From contig NZ_LSYT01000006.1 of assembly GCF_001602525.1 (NCBI RefSeq), forward strand, positions 469,903-533,902: a DNA stretch of 64,000 nucleotides, in the 5' to 3' direction. Position 1 is the stretch's first letter, and every line of letters begins with the position of its first letter. The stretch comes from Flavobacterium chilense. GTDB taxonomy: Bacteria > Bacteroidota > Bacteroidia > Flavobacteriales > Flavobacteriaceae. Shown in pieces: positions 47,100 through 56,084 of this stretch. The notes beneath the pieces were generated by a model, which was given only the letters and a program-made list of their open reading frames with translations, did not search any database and had not been told where the DNA came from. Made by a program: the position numbers and the translations under genes.

Positions 47100-47825
47100 T
47101 TATTTAACTGAGATTAAATAAGTAGCCATTTTCCAGATTTCATCGTATTTTTTTCCGTTATGTTCACCGGCAGCTTTTTCAGTATAAGCAAATTCTACCA
47201 TATAATTACCAGACCAGATTGGTGTAAATGAGATTTCTCCTTTATCATTACTCAACAATTCTTTTTCCCAGCCATTAGGAGCAATTACCTTTATTTTTTG
47301 TTTTTTAGCTTCTTTTGCTTCATACAAAGCACTTACGTTTATCGTTGCTTTTTGTTTGGCAATTGTTGCTTCTTTCGAAAATAAACTAATAACATTAGAA
47401 TTTGCAGCGGCTTCATTTCCTTTTGCAGCATTACCAACAGTTACAGTTGCGCTTGAGTTGTAATCTAATTTCATCGTTCCGTATACATCTTTTACAATAT
47501 GATGCATTACTACAGTATAAACTCCGTCTTCATCCGGTGTAAAAAAGGCCTGATATTTATTTTCTAAAGCTTTAGCAGTAAGTTTAGTTTCTTTTTTTGA
47601 CGGACTAATTACGACTAATGAAAAATCTTTTAAATCAGAAAACCATTTGGAAGCAAGTGTAATGTCATTATCTGAATATTCTCCAAAGAAAACAGAAATT
47701 TCCTGTGCTTTTCCTTTTGTACCTGTTGCTTTGGTTTCAATCCAAAGGGCATGAGCAAATAATTGTGGACTTGCAACTAACATTAAAAGTAAAAACGCTA
47801 TCGATTTTAAAGTTTTAGATTTCAT
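47100..47825 (-). CDS. DUF4198 (NikM/CbiK-like) exported protein
   Basis: The 241-residue protein has a signal peptide ending QLFAHALWIE. Mature proteins of this family begin H-A-L-W, which puts the His at the N-terminus. Beta-sandwich features: ISVFFGEYSDNDITLASKWF, YQAFFTPDEDGVYTVVMHHI, then APNGWEKELLSNDKGEISFT and NYMVEFAYTEKAAGEHNGKK. The family resembles the periplasmic part of nickel/cobalt uptake systems, and in Bacteroidota often occurs next to TonB-dependent receptors, as here (270 bp upstream of the siderophore receptor). A metal-binding role is inferred. Confidence 0.85.
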   Translation of the reverse strand: MKSKTLKSIAFLLLMLVASPQLFAHALWIETKATGTKGKAQEISVFFGEYSDNDITLASKWFSDLKDFSLVVISPSKKETKLTAKALENKYQAFFTPDEDGVYTVVMHHIVKDVYGTMKLDYNSSATVTVGNAAKGNEAAANSNVISLFSKEATIAKQKATINVSALYEAKEAKKQKIKVIAPNGWEKELLSNDKGEISFTPIWSGNYMVEFAYTEKAAGEHNGKKYDEIWKMATYLISVK

Positions 47826-47983
47826 AATATGACGTTTAAATTTATTAAGTATGATTATTTTCTACAAACTTAAATTTTATTTAGAATAATTAAAAATAAA
47901 ATTCAAAAAAACAATCCAATAAAGTAAATTTCCGGCTTTTATTAAAAATCATAAAAAGGGTAGAAGTTACACTTCAAAAGGTT

Positions 47984-47991
47984 TAATTTTG
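47984..47991 (+). promoter_or_regulatory. Candidate -7 element of the MFS transporter gene
   Basis: TAATTTTG matches TAnnTTTG 20 bases before the ATG at 48011. No clear -33 TTG at the expected distance. Confidence 0.35.
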
Positions 47992-48010
47992 CAGTCTGAA
48001 AATTGACTTC

Positions 48011-49171
48011 ATGATTTTACCTTTCTTCAAAAAAATTCAAAATACACCCAGGGGATTCCGTATTGCTAATACAGTGTTTTTTTTCCTTTCCGGATTTGGA
48101 TATTCTTCGTGGGTTTCGCGTATTCCGCATATACAGGCACAATTGCACTTGTCCGAAGCTCAGTTTGGAGCTGTTTTATTTGCCTTTCCAATTGGTTTAA
48201 TGCTAACAATGCCTTTTACAGGAAAGTTATTAAACAAATACAGCAGTCGTTATATCATGCTGCTTGGTGCCATAATGTTTAATATTGTCTTGTCTTTGCC
48301 GGGTTTAGTTGCTTTTGTCTGGCAATTGGTCATTGTGCTTTTGATTTTTGGAGCTTCACGTAATATTTTCAATTTGTCTATTAATGCACAATCTTTAGAA
48401 GTTCAAAAATTATATCCACATTCTATTATAACCCGTTTTCATGCAGTTTGGAGTATAGCTGTTTTTTCGGGAGCAGGTTTGGGGTATGTAATGGTTACGC
48501 AACACATCGCACCATCGCATCATTTATTGGGAGTAAGTGTTTTTATGCTGGCGCTTACTGCTTGTTTTTATCCGTTGAGTATTCACAATGAACCTGTACC
48601 GGTTAAAAAGAAGTTTTTCTCTATGCCCGAAAAGAATCTGGTGAAGTTTGCCCTGATTTGTTTTGTTTCTATGGCTTGCGAAAACACAATGTACGACTGG
48701 AGCGGTATTTATTTTGAAAATATATTAAAAGCTTCTCCAAAACTAACCAGCGCAGCATTTGTATTTTTTGCCACAGCGGTAACTTTAGGACGTTTATTTG
48801 GAGATTATGGTGTAATGAAATTTGGCATGAAGCGAATCTTACTTTACAGTGGAATTTTAATCACAGTAGGATTCGGAATCTGTTTTGTGCTGCCATATGC
48901 ATATCCTACAATCTTTGGCTATGTTTTAATCGGATTTGGGGTTTCCTGTGTAGTTCCGTTAGTGTTTAGCATTGCCGGAAGATCTTCAAAATTAAGCAGC
49001 GGTTCTGCTTTAACATCTATTTCTACTATTGGTTATCTTGGGTTTTTATTGGTTCCGCCAATGGTTGGTTTTATCTCTGAATATTTAAGTATGAAATGGG
49101 CGTTTTTGGTAATGGCGGTTTTAGGTATATTGATGATTTTAATGGTGAATAAGATCGGGGAGAATGAGTAA
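48011..49171 (+). CDS. MFS transporter (YbjJ-like)
   Basis: The 386-residue protein has 12 predicted membrane helices. Cues are FRIANTVFFFLSGFGYSSWV (TM1), RIPHIQAQLHLSEAQFGAVL (loop 1-2 typical of the YbjJ/fucose-permease branch), GKLLNKYSSRYIMLLGAIMF (the A-motif region), GASRNIFNLSINAQSLEVQK and MACENTMYDWSGIYFENILK in the second half. The substrate is unknown. Single gene, no operon partner. Confidence 0.9.
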   Translation: MILPFFKKIQNTPRGFRIANTVFFFLSGFGYSSWVSRIPHIQAQLHLSEAQFGAVLFAFPIGLMLTMPFTGKLLNKYSSRYIMLLGAIMFNIVLSLPGLVAFVWQLVIVLLIFGASRNIFNLSINAQSLEVQKLYPHSIITRFHAVWSIAVFSGAGLGYVMVTQHIAPSHHLLGVSVFMLALTACFYPLSIHNEPVPVKKKFFSMPEKNLVKFALICFVSMACENTMYDWSGIYFENILKASPKLTSAAFVFFATAVTLGRLFGDYGVMKFGMKRILLYSGILITVGFGICFVLPYAYPTIFGYVLIGFGVSCVVPLVFSIAGRSSKLSSGSALTSISTIGYLGFLLVPPMVGFISEYLSMKWAFLVMAVLGILMILMVNKIGENE

Positions 49172-49183
49172 GTTTTTTTAAGG

Positions 49184-49213
49184 TGCTGAGGTTCTGAGAT
49201 ACTAAGATTTTGC
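49184..49213. repeat. 'aaggtgctgaggttctgagatactaag' word repeat
   Basis: The words ggtgctgag, gttctgag and atactaag form tandem variants of one 8-9 bp unit. The same unit occurs at about 55501-55535 (gctaagg, ttctaagg, tactaag, tgctaag). Confidence 0.5.
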
Positions 49214-49300
49214 AGTGAAGAAATTGATACAAAGTTTTAAATTTCGAGGGAACGGATTAGCTTTTAAATCATCTTTTAATCCTTTTACTAAGTTCTATAA

Positions 49301-49726
49301 TCACTTAATATGTTTATTTAACTCTCTCACAAATTCAGAACTGTTTTCGACTATTTCTAAGATATAAAATTTTCCAGTTTTAGATAGGACTTTATAGCCT
49401 TGAGGAATTTTTGTAATTGAAAAAATCGAGTTTAATAAAATAGTCTGCGGTAATTTTCCATTTTCAGTAATGGTTAATTTTTCATTGTCAATTTCATATT
49501 CAGTGCTCATTCTATTTTTAAATTTTTTATCAAAATAGAACCATCCAATTGGGGCTAAAGCTATAATTCCAATAAAGAATATTGTTCGGTCTGTGGTTAA
49601 ATAATTGAATTTTTGCGTCAAAGCATAAGTAGCTAACAAAATACCTCCTCCATAGTTTACAGACATAAAAATTCTGTTTTTATTTAATGCTTTTGCTTTA
49701 TTTTCTGCTGTAATGCTGTACTTCAT
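49301..49726 (-). CDS. Small membrane protein with C-terminal beta domain
   Basis: The 141-residue protein has two membrane helices (about 22-36 and 46-64), and a cytoplasmic-type beta-rich C-terminal half (YEIDNEKLTITENGKLPQTI, then IPQGYKVLSKTGKFYILEIV) reminiscent of YcxB/PH-like domains. I cannot name a function. It is encoded upstream of, and 130 bp from, the PP2C-like gene on the same strand. Confidence 0.6.
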   Translation of the reverse strand: MKYSITAENKAKALNKNRIFMSVNYGGGILLATYALTQKFNYLTTDRTIFFIGIIALAPIGWFYFDKKFKNRMSTEYEIDNEKLTITENGKLPQTILLNSIFSITKIPQGYKVLSKTGKFYILEIVENSSEFVRELNKHIK

Positions 49727-49854
49727 TTTTTATTTAATCACGATAATTTTTACTTGGTGAATTTGAATCTTTATTATTTTGAGGCATCAGTTTGAATAAA
49801 ATCTGACGGATTCTAAAAAATTTGTATTTTAAATTTAGGATTATAATCAAATGA

Positions 49855-50592
49855 TTATGAAATAATTCTGATAATAGAAAAATCATCTGTTGGTTTTAAT
49901 CCAAATTCATTTTCTAATCTTTTTAGTTTAAAATCAAGCATGTCATCTTTTTCAGAACTTGTTTTATCAACGGTTAAAAACTGAATAACATTAATTTCTT
50001 CTTTTGATTTAGGAGCGGATAATTTTTCGAAAGTAAAAATTCCATCCGTTGCAATACTGATGTCTTCAAGTAAGTTGAATTTAATTTTTTGTTTCTGTGA
50101 ATTATAAAAGGTTTCAAAATCTTCAGAAACATGAAAACCTAAATAATCAGGTTTATTGTCTTGTTCAAATTCGGTTATTTTTCCATTTATATTGACAAAA
50201 CCATCTCCAATTGCTAATACAATGCCTTTTTGCTGATCTTTATCAAATAAAAGAATTATCAGGGTTGTTAATAATTCCTTTTCATCAATCATCAATTGGT
50301 TTTTAATGATTTTAAGTTCATTTAGCAAATCCTGTAAAATCAACTTTAGACTCTCTTCAGGAGAAAGAGGCTGATTGTTTTTCTCAATAAATTCTTTATA
50401 CCCTTTTTCTAAGCAGATTTTTTTTAGAATTTTTCCCACTAACAAAGAAGCAAACTGACTTTCTAATGCTGTTGTACAACCATCCATTACAGCGCAAACA
50501 ATATTGTTTTTTCCGTATTCACCGATGAATAAATGATCTTCACAATTATTTTGATGATAATCGCCAATTTGTAATGATGAATATATCCTCAT
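49855..50592 (-). CDS. PP2C-like serine/threonine phosphatase
   Basis: The 245-residue protein has the metal-dependent phosphatase motifs. NNCEDHLFIGE stands for the N-E-D motif, VCAVMDGCTTALESQFASLL for the D-G-x-G-G-x motif (here D-G-C-T-T), KGIVLAIGDGFVNINGKI for the G-D-S-R motif, SIATDGIFTFEK for the T-D-G motif, and DDFSIIRI at the end for D-D-x-x. The metal-binding Asp residues are all present. Partner kinase or target is unknown. No signal peptide, so it is cytoplasmic. Confidence 0.8.
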   Translation of the reverse strand: MRIYSSLQIGDYHQNNCEDHLFIGEYGKNNIVCAVMDGCTTALESQFASLLVGKILKKICLEKGYKEFIEKNNQPLSPEESLKLILQDLLNELKIIKNQLMIDEKELLTTLIILLFDKDQQKGIVLAIGDGFVNINGKITEFEQDNKPDYLGFHVSEDFETFYNSQKQKIKFNLLEDISIATDGIFTFEKLSAPKSKEEINVIQFLTVDKTSSEKDDMLDFKLKRLENEFGLKPTDDFSIIRIIS

Positions 50593-50649
50593 CTAATTAT
50601 TTCTGCTTGTTTTTGATATTGATGTACGAATTTATCTTTTGGATTAAAT

Positions 50650-51126
50650 TTATTTCTTCGCCATAACAAACTTCTCAGAACTCACTTTTCCTTGTAAATT
50701 CCCTGAAATCTCAGCGGTCAAAGTATTATCAGCACCTTTTGTATAAGTGATTTTTTGAGGATAATCGTGTTTTGGATTTTCGAAAACCAATTGTTTATCA
50801 GATTCTGCAGTCGATTGAAAAGCAACTGGCTGATCATCATTCTGACCTTTTACAGTGGCAAAATAGGTTAAAGTTTCTCCTTTTTGTGCCAAAACTATGT
50901 TCTCAAAATGCAAAGTGTCTTTTCCTTTAATAAAATAAGAAGCGGCACTAAAAGTACTGTCGTTTAGTTTTATCCAGTTTTCAGAAAGAACACCATCTGG
51001 CGAAGTATTTTCCCAGTTTCCGATTAACCAGTCGGCAATTTTGATTTTATCTTTTTCAACAGATTCCTTTTTTTGACAAGAAACAACAGCTAAAACAAGG
51101 GCTAAAAGAGTAATTTTCTGAAACAT
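50650..51126 (-). CDS. DUF6265 lipoprotein
   Basis: The 158-residue protein has lipobox VVSC (about residue 17). The conserved core is WLIGNWENTSPDGVLSENWI, the IVLAQKGETLTYFATVKGQN strand, FENPKHDYPQKITYTKGADN, ending with LQGKVSSEKFVMAKK. This matches small lipocalin-like DUF6265 proteins, typical of Flavobacteria. Function unknown. It precedes a topB gene on the same strand, with a non-coding word repeat between them. Confidence 0.8.
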   Translation of the reverse strand: MFQKITLLALVLAVVSCQKKESVEKDKIKIADWLIGNWENTSPDGVLSENWIKLNDSTFSAASYFIKGKDTLHFENIVLAQKGETLTYFATVKGQNDDQPVAFQSTAESDKQLVFENPKHDYPQKITYTKGADNTLTAEISGNLQGKVSSEKFVMAKK

Positions 51127-51176
51127 ATTTCTGAGTTTTGGTTTTAAATGGAAGCACTAAAGTATGAAAAAAAACT

Positions 51177-51303
51177 TAGCCACGAATCTCGCGAATTTTT
51201 GTGTCACGCAGATTTAAAAAGATTTAAGCTGATCTTCACAGATTTGTATCATTTAAAAATCAAAATTTAATCTGCTCAAATCTGCAGAATCTTCGTGAAA
51301 TAA
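51177..51303. repeat. 'cagatttaaaaagattt' intergenic word repeat upstream of the DUF6265 gene
   Basis: The words cacgaatctcgcgaattttt, cacgcagatttaaaaagat and aaatctgcagaatcttcgtg lie between two inverted ends (CACGAA at 51181, TTCGTG at 51292). A second member of the same style is at 53715-53795 (gcagatttaaaagagattt, agaatctgcttaaa). Confidence 0.55.
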
Positions 51304-51306
51304 AAA

Positions 51307-53616
51307 TTAAATACTTTCTTGTAAAATCAAATAAACCAGCTCTTTAGTTGGTTTTTGATCTTTTAGTTTGGTTCTGACTTCATCAAAAGTCACTTTAAAA
51401 TCACAGCCAGATTTATATTCCCCACAGCCATAAGCGGTTTTTCCTTTTAAGATGGTTCCTTTTTTGCATTTTGGACAGGTTAAAACGTCTGAATCAGCTG
51501 TTGTAGCAGGTTTTGCTTTTGGAGCCGTTTTTTTGGATTCTAGTTTCAGTTTATAATTTTCCTCAAAACGAATTAAACCTTCAACAGTTCCTTCTTCGGT
51601 TTTAAAGCCTTTTATATTTACAGTCGATCCTTTTTGAAGCAATCGTAAATACTGACTTTCGGTGATTTTTTTATCCGAAAAAACATAAGGCAATACAAAG
51701 TCACAACCTGATTTATATTCGCTGCAACCAAAGGCTGATTTTCCTTTTATGAGGTTTCCTTTCTGGCATTTCGGACAGGTTTCTGCCAGAATTCCTGCGA
51801 CTTTCTTTTTTTCTGCTTTTACAACTGGTTTCTGAATCGTTGCGGCATGCGATATATTGGCATGTTTGGTTTCGCTTCTTACTTCGGTAACCAAAGCTTC
51901 AACCATGCGTTTCATGTTTTTGATAAACGCTCCGGCAGTAAAAGTTCCTTTTTCAATATCTTTCAGCTGCTTTTCCCAGGAACCGGTAAGCTCTGCCGAT
52001 TTGATCAATTCATTCTGAATCGTATCAATCAACTGAATTCCTGTTGGTGTTGGTAAAACCTGTTTTTTATTTCGAACAATATACTGACGCTTAAAAAGGG
52101 TTTCGATAATGTTCGCTCGTGTTGACGGACGACCAATTCCGTTTTCTTTCATCAGTTCCCGTAAATCCTCGTCATCTACTTGTTTACCTGCAGTTTCCAT
52201 GGCACGCAGTAAAGTTGCCTCAGTAAACTGATTGGGTGGTTTGGTTTCTTTTTGCAGGAAAGAAGGCTCGTGCGGACCTTTTTCGCCTACAACAAAACTC
52301 GGCAGTAAATCTGCTTCTTTTTCTTTGGCGTTTGGGTCTTCAAATACGACACGAAATCCTTTTTTCAGGATTTCTTTTCCGGTGGCTTTAAAAGTTACAT
52401 CAGCTGCTTTTCCAATTACGGTGGTATTGGCAACCAGACAATCATCATAAAATACTGCAATAAAACGTTTTACGATGATATCATAAACCTGTTGCTGGTT
52501 GTACTGTAAATTGATTTCTATTCCCGTTGGAATAATCGCATGGTGATCTGTAACTTTTTTATCGTTGAAAACTTTAGGCGATTTTTTTATTTTTTTGCCC
52601 AGAACTGGTTGCGTTAACTCGGCATAATGTGTTAGTTTTTGCAGAATTCCCGGTACTTTTGGATAAATATCGTTTGGTAAAAAAGTGGTGTCGACTCTGG
52701 GATAGGTAACTACTTTTTGTTCGTACAAAGTCTGAACGATTTTAAGTGTTTCATCTGCAGAAAAACCAAATTTGGTATTGCAATAAACCTGTAAACCTGT
52801 TAAATCAAATAGTTTGGGAGCATATTCGTTTCCGTTCTTTTTTTCGACAGAAACAATTTCGAACTCGCTTTCTTTGACTTTTTCGGCCAAAAGCTCACCA
52901 TCTTCTTTTTTCAGAAAACGTCCTTCTTCATAACTAAAAAGGGTTTCTCTATATAAAGTTTGTAATTCCCAGTAGGGTTGAGGTTTAAAATTTTCTATTT
53001 CTTTCCAACGATCAACAACCATTGCCAATGTTGGGGTTTGTACACGTCCAATAGACAATACTTGTTTGTATCCGCCATGTTTTACGGTGTATAAACGTGT
53101 GGCATTCATACCCAATAACCAGTCGCCAATCGCTCTTGAAAATCCGGCGTAGAATAAATTATCGTAGTTTTCAGAAGGTTTTAGGTTTTCAAAGCCTTCT
53201 TTTATGGCTTCGGTTGTTAAGGACGAAATCCATAAACGCTGTACTTCGCCTTTATAATGGGCTTCGTTCATGACCCAACGCTGAATCAGTTCTCCTTCCT
53301 GCCCGGCATCCCCGCAGTTGATAACAACTTCGGCTTTGTCGAATAAACTTTTTACGATTTTAAATTGTTTTTGAATTCCTGAATTCTGTACCACTTTGGT
53401 TTCGAATTTTTCAGGAAGCATAGGCAGATTATTCAAATCCCAGCTTTTCCAGTGTGGTTTGTAATCGTTAGGTTCTTTTAAGGTACATAAATGCCCAAAA
53501 GTATAGGTTACAGCATAACCATTGCCTTCGTAATATCCGTCGTGTTTGGTATTGGCACCCAAAACAGATGCGATTTCACGTGCTACACTTGGTTTCTCAG
53601 CAATACAGACCTTCAT
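51307..53616 (-). CDS. topB: DNA topoisomerase III
   Basis: The 769-residue type IA topoisomerase starts with its TOPRIM domain (MKVCIAEKPSVAREIASVLG, ...VINCGDAGQEGELIQRWVM). The catalytic-tyrosine region is VVTYPRVDTTFLPND (about 307-321), and ENGIGRPSTRANIIETLF is the type IA C-terminal core motif. Two C-terminal zinc ribbons with CPKC...GC..YKSGCDF follow (about 640 and 715). It relaxes or decatenates single-stranded-linked DNA. Bacteroidota often carry extra copies on mobile elements; here the gene is among ordinary genes with no sign of transfer. Confidence 0.95.
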   Translation of the reverse strand: MKVCIAEKPSVAREIASVLGANTKHDGYYEGNGYAVTYTFGHLCTLKEPNDYKPHWKSWDLNNLPMLPEKFETKVVQNSGIQKQFKIVKSLFDKAEVVINCGDAGQEGELIQRWVMNEAHYKGEVQRLWISSLTTEAIKEGFENLKPSENYDNLFYAGFSRAIGDWLLGMNATRLYTVKHGGYKQVLSIGRVQTPTLAMVVDRWKEIENFKPQPYWELQTLYRETLFSYEEGRFLKKEDGELLAEKVKESEFEIVSVEKKNGNEYAPKLFDLTGLQVYCNTKFGFSADETLKIVQTLYEQKVVTYPRVDTTFLPNDIYPKVPGILQKLTHYAELTQPVLGKKIKKSPKVFNDKKVTDHHAIIPTGIEINLQYNQQQVYDIIVKRFIAVFYDDCLVANTTVIGKAADVTFKATGKEILKKGFRVVFEDPNAKEKEADLLPSFVVGEKGPHEPSFLQKETKPPNQFTEATLLRAMETAGKQVDDEDLRELMKENGIGRPSTRANIIETLFKRQYIVRNKKQVLPTPTGIQLIDTIQNELIKSAELTGSWEKQLKDIEKGTFTAGAFIKNMKRMVEALVTEVRSETKHANISHAATIQKPVVKAEKKKVAGILAETCPKCQKGNLIKGKSAFGCSEYKSGCDFVLPYVFSDKKITESQYLRLLQKGSTVNIKGFKTEEGTVEGLIRFEENYKLKLESKKTAPKAKPATTADSDVLTCPKCKKGTILKGKTAYGCGEYKSGCDFKVTFDEVRTKLKDQKPTKELVYLILQESI

Positions 53617-53836
53617 TTTTCTCTTTCTTATTCGAAGGCGAAATTAAGAATTTAAAAAGTGGTATTGAAATTTAAAGGGGCAAAGTTGTAAAGTTACAAA
53701 GAGGCAAAGGCTTTTTGTTGCTTGCAGATTTAAAAGAGATTTGAGTAAATCTACAGAGTGTAATTTTAAAAAATCTAACAGAATCTGCTTAAAAAACTTT
53801 TGATGTTTTTAATGTTATTGAACATGAATAAAGTAT

Positions 53837-53866
53837 AAAAACCACAAACAGAAGCTTGTGGTTTTT
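53837..53866 (-). terminator. Terminator after the CxxCH lipoprotein gene
   Basis: AAAAACCACAA and TTGTGGTTTTT around an eight-base loop. Confidence 0.8.
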
Positions 53867-53908
53867 GTACTTATAAATTTTAGTTTTACTTTAAAAGTAA
53901 GCAACTTG

Positions 53909-55357
53909 TTATTTTTTTTGTCTCAATTTTAGATGCAAATTAGATTCTCTCAAGAATTCATTAACATGTTCTTGTTTGATTTGTTTTCTGTCTAACCCTT
54001 TCAGACTGCCTACATATCCTGTAAATACATGGCTTATATTAAGGGGAGAAATAACTCCTTTATGAGATGTATTATGGCAAAAGAAGCAATTAACAAGATC
54101 GTTAACTGAAGTTTTGTTTATTGTTGTTGGACTAAATCCTGCCTGAACATAGGTTTCCATCGTAATATTGTAAGCTGCAACAGAACCTCTGGTTAATTTT
54201 CCAGGGTTAGAATCTGAAAGATTATCAGCTAACGAATCTAATAATGCCGCCTGTGCCGGAGTACCATTGTATCCTGCAGTATTAATCCACAATGAGCCAT
54301 TGTAAAAATAATTGTTCCAGATACCTTTCAGCTGTGTTTTAACGCTTTGATTAATCGTACGAATATTATTGAAGTTTTGTGAACCATTTTGACTCGTTTG
54401 CATATAAACCTGAACATTATGAGAACCTTTCATTACTTTTTCAACAGGCACGCCATATTTGTAAAGGGAAAATACATCTGTATAAATTCCGTTTTTTGTA
54501 GTTATATTTTTAACTGTTGCAGTACTGCTTTTATTAAAAAAAGGATAATTAAATGTACTGGTCACCGGTGCATCAGTTGTTGGCGTAGCTTTAGACCAAT
54601 CGTAAGCAGGTGCAAGATTTTCATGTTCAAAAGTAGCCCATACAAATTCAGGATGATTTTGTACGACACCCACTACATGCATTCCCAAAAGTGCTATTCT
54701 TTTTTTTACTCCATTGATGACCCCCTGAGTTAAAAAATAAGAAGTAGGATTCTCGAGTGCACTAGCATCAATCCAGGAGGTTTTAAGTTCTAATGAGCCT
54801 ACAGGAAAAGTTATACCTTTTATTTGGGCAGGGTCTTTTTTTGCTATTGGACCATATTTTAGCATGGTTGAATACATTAGGTTGTCCATGAAAATAGAAT
54901 AATAAACTGTAGTAGATTTAGGAACACCTGATGTATATTTAGGGGTTTTTAAAATATCAGAGGTAGAACTTGCCTGAGCAGTATCTCTTAGAACAATTCC
55001 TTCACTTGGATCTAATCTTTTACCTTCCGCAGTCACCTGAATCAAATTGGAAATAAAAAATGGTTTTCCGTTTACCTCATTGGTTAACCAAAGAAATTTT
55101 TGCCAGGACCATTGGTGAAAGTCACAATTTGTTACTGTTGCATTGTTGGCAAAAACGCTTGTTGGTCCTTCATTTGGTGGAGGAGTCTGGCGATTGTTGT
55201 TTACCATTGTAAACCAGTTAGCCGGAGCTAAACACTCAGAAGGAGCAGCACTTTTGTTTACAGTTGTATAACCGTCTTTTTCTCCCTTTGCGTCCTTTTT
55301 ACAGGCACAAAGTGAGATCAGTGCGAAAAAAAGGAATAATGTTTTTGTAGTTTTCAT
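53909..55357 (-). CDS. Lipoprotein with a CxxCH haem-binding motif
   Basis: The 482-residue protein has lipobox LCAC (Cys at about residue 19). A recognisable block is CDFHQWSWQKFLWLTNEVNG (about 78-97), then GMHVVGVVQNHPEFVWATFE (about 226-245), and near the C-terminus NCFFCHNTSHKG (about 428-439), a single C-x-x-C-H. The 'GMH...HPEFVWATFEH' block also occurs in monohaem cytochrome-like proteins of unknown role, so a haem-binding lipoprotein is inferred. There is no oxidase or sulfur-oxidation partner nearby. It has its own terminator and stands alone. Confidence 0.7.
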   Translation of the reverse strand: MKTTKTLFLFFALISLCACKKDAKGEKDGYTTVNKSAAPSECLAPANWFTMVNNNRQTPPPNEGPTSVFANNATVTNCDFHQWSWQKFLWLTNEVNGKPFFISNLIQVTAEGKRLDPSEGIVLRDTAQASSTSDILKTPKYTSGVPKSTTVYYSIFMDNLMYSTMLKYGPIAKKDPAQIKGITFPVGSLELKTSWIDASALENPTSYFLTQGVINGVKKRIALLGMHVVGVVQNHPEFVWATFEHENLAPAYDWSKATPTTDAPVTSTFNYPFFNKSSTATVKNITTKNGIYTDVFSLYKYGVPVEKVMKGSHNVQVYMQTSQNGSQNFNNIRTINQSVKTQLKGIWNNYFYNGSLWINTAGYNGTPAQAALLDSLADNLSDSNPGKLTRGSVAAYNITMETYVQAGFSPTTINKTSVNDLVNCFFCHNTSHKGVISPLNISHVFTGYVGSLKGLDRKQIKQEHVNEFLRESNLHLKLRQKK

Positions 55358-55500
55358 AATACGGGGCTTTAGTTAATTTTTGTAGTTGTTTCTTTTGAAT
55401 ACCTGAAAGTAAGTAATTAAGAAAATGACTACCAAAAAAATGTCATAAGTCCCCTATATTTAGGTACAAAGCCGATAAAAAGGTGTATTAGTAAAAAAGA

Positions 55501-55535
55501 GACGCTAAGGTTCTAAGGTACTAAGATGCTAAGTT
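55501..55535. repeat. 'gctaaggttctaaggtactaag' word repeat
   Basis: Tandem variants of one 8-9 bp unit (cgctaagg, ttctaagg, tactaag, tgctaag), as at 49184. Confidence 0.5.
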
Positions 55536-55558
55536 TTTTGTTTTAGCACTGAACGTAT

Positions 55559-55987
55559 TTATACCTTAAAAATATCAATTCTTTTCATCCAGAAAATTTC
55601 TGATTCTAAAAACTGAAGTTTTGTTTTTACCACTTTATCACTTTTGTCTCTTGGATTTTTGATTATGAATCTTGCAATAGATTTATTAAAATCTAAGGTA
55701 TATTTTTCGTCAAAGTCTTCTTTTTTATTTGCCGAAAAAGTAATCATATTGTCTTTTGCACTCCATTTTCCTTTTCCGTATTTGTTGCCTTCCGGTGGAT
55801 TTCCGCCTTGCATTTTTTGATACGAGTGAAATTCAAATGTTCCGTCCGGGTTTAAAGTTAATTTATATTCGATGATATGTTTTCCTTCTTCACCTAATGA
55901 ACGGGTATAATCGCCGGCAAATGAAGCAGATTGTGCGGATAAAGTGAGGGTAAAAATTAAAAGTACTGCTTTGATTATTATCTTCAT
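55559..55987 (-). CDS. Small exported lipocalin-like protein
   Basis: The 142-residue protein has a signal peptide (about 1-20, ending SAQSASFAG). The mature part is beta-rich, with GDYTRSLGEEGKHIIEYKLT, PDGTFEFHSYQKMQGG and GKGKWSAKDNMITFSANKKE, resembling small calycin-like folds. Function unknown. The 36 bases at its start codon (55985-56020) recur upstream of the next gene at 56265-56295. Confidence 0.7.
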   Translation of the reverse strand: MKIIIKAVLLIFTLTLSAQSASFAGDYTRSLGEEGKHIIEYKLTLNPDGTFEFHSYQKMQGGNPPEGNKYGKGKWSAKDNMITFSANKKEDFDEKYTLDFNKSIARFIIKNPRDKSDKVVKTKLQFLESEIFWMKRIDIFKV

Positions 55988-56020
55988 GGTTTGGTTTTTT
56001 GTTGGTTTGAAAATGGATTA
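55985..56020 (-). repeat. Duplicated gene leader, copy A
   Basis: Starts at the start codon and runs upstream. The upstream 16 bases (TAATCCATTTTCAAAC on the minus strand) are identical to copy B. Confidence 0.7.
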
Positions 56021-56084
56021 TCCTGTACTAGTATTGTATATGAAGTACTTCGAAATTTATTTTTGTAATTGGGCTTTTAAGACA

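Noticed and set aside
54389..54733. 114-residue plus-strand frame
   Set aside because: Antisense to the CxxCH lipoprotein gene; no start signal or family resemblance.
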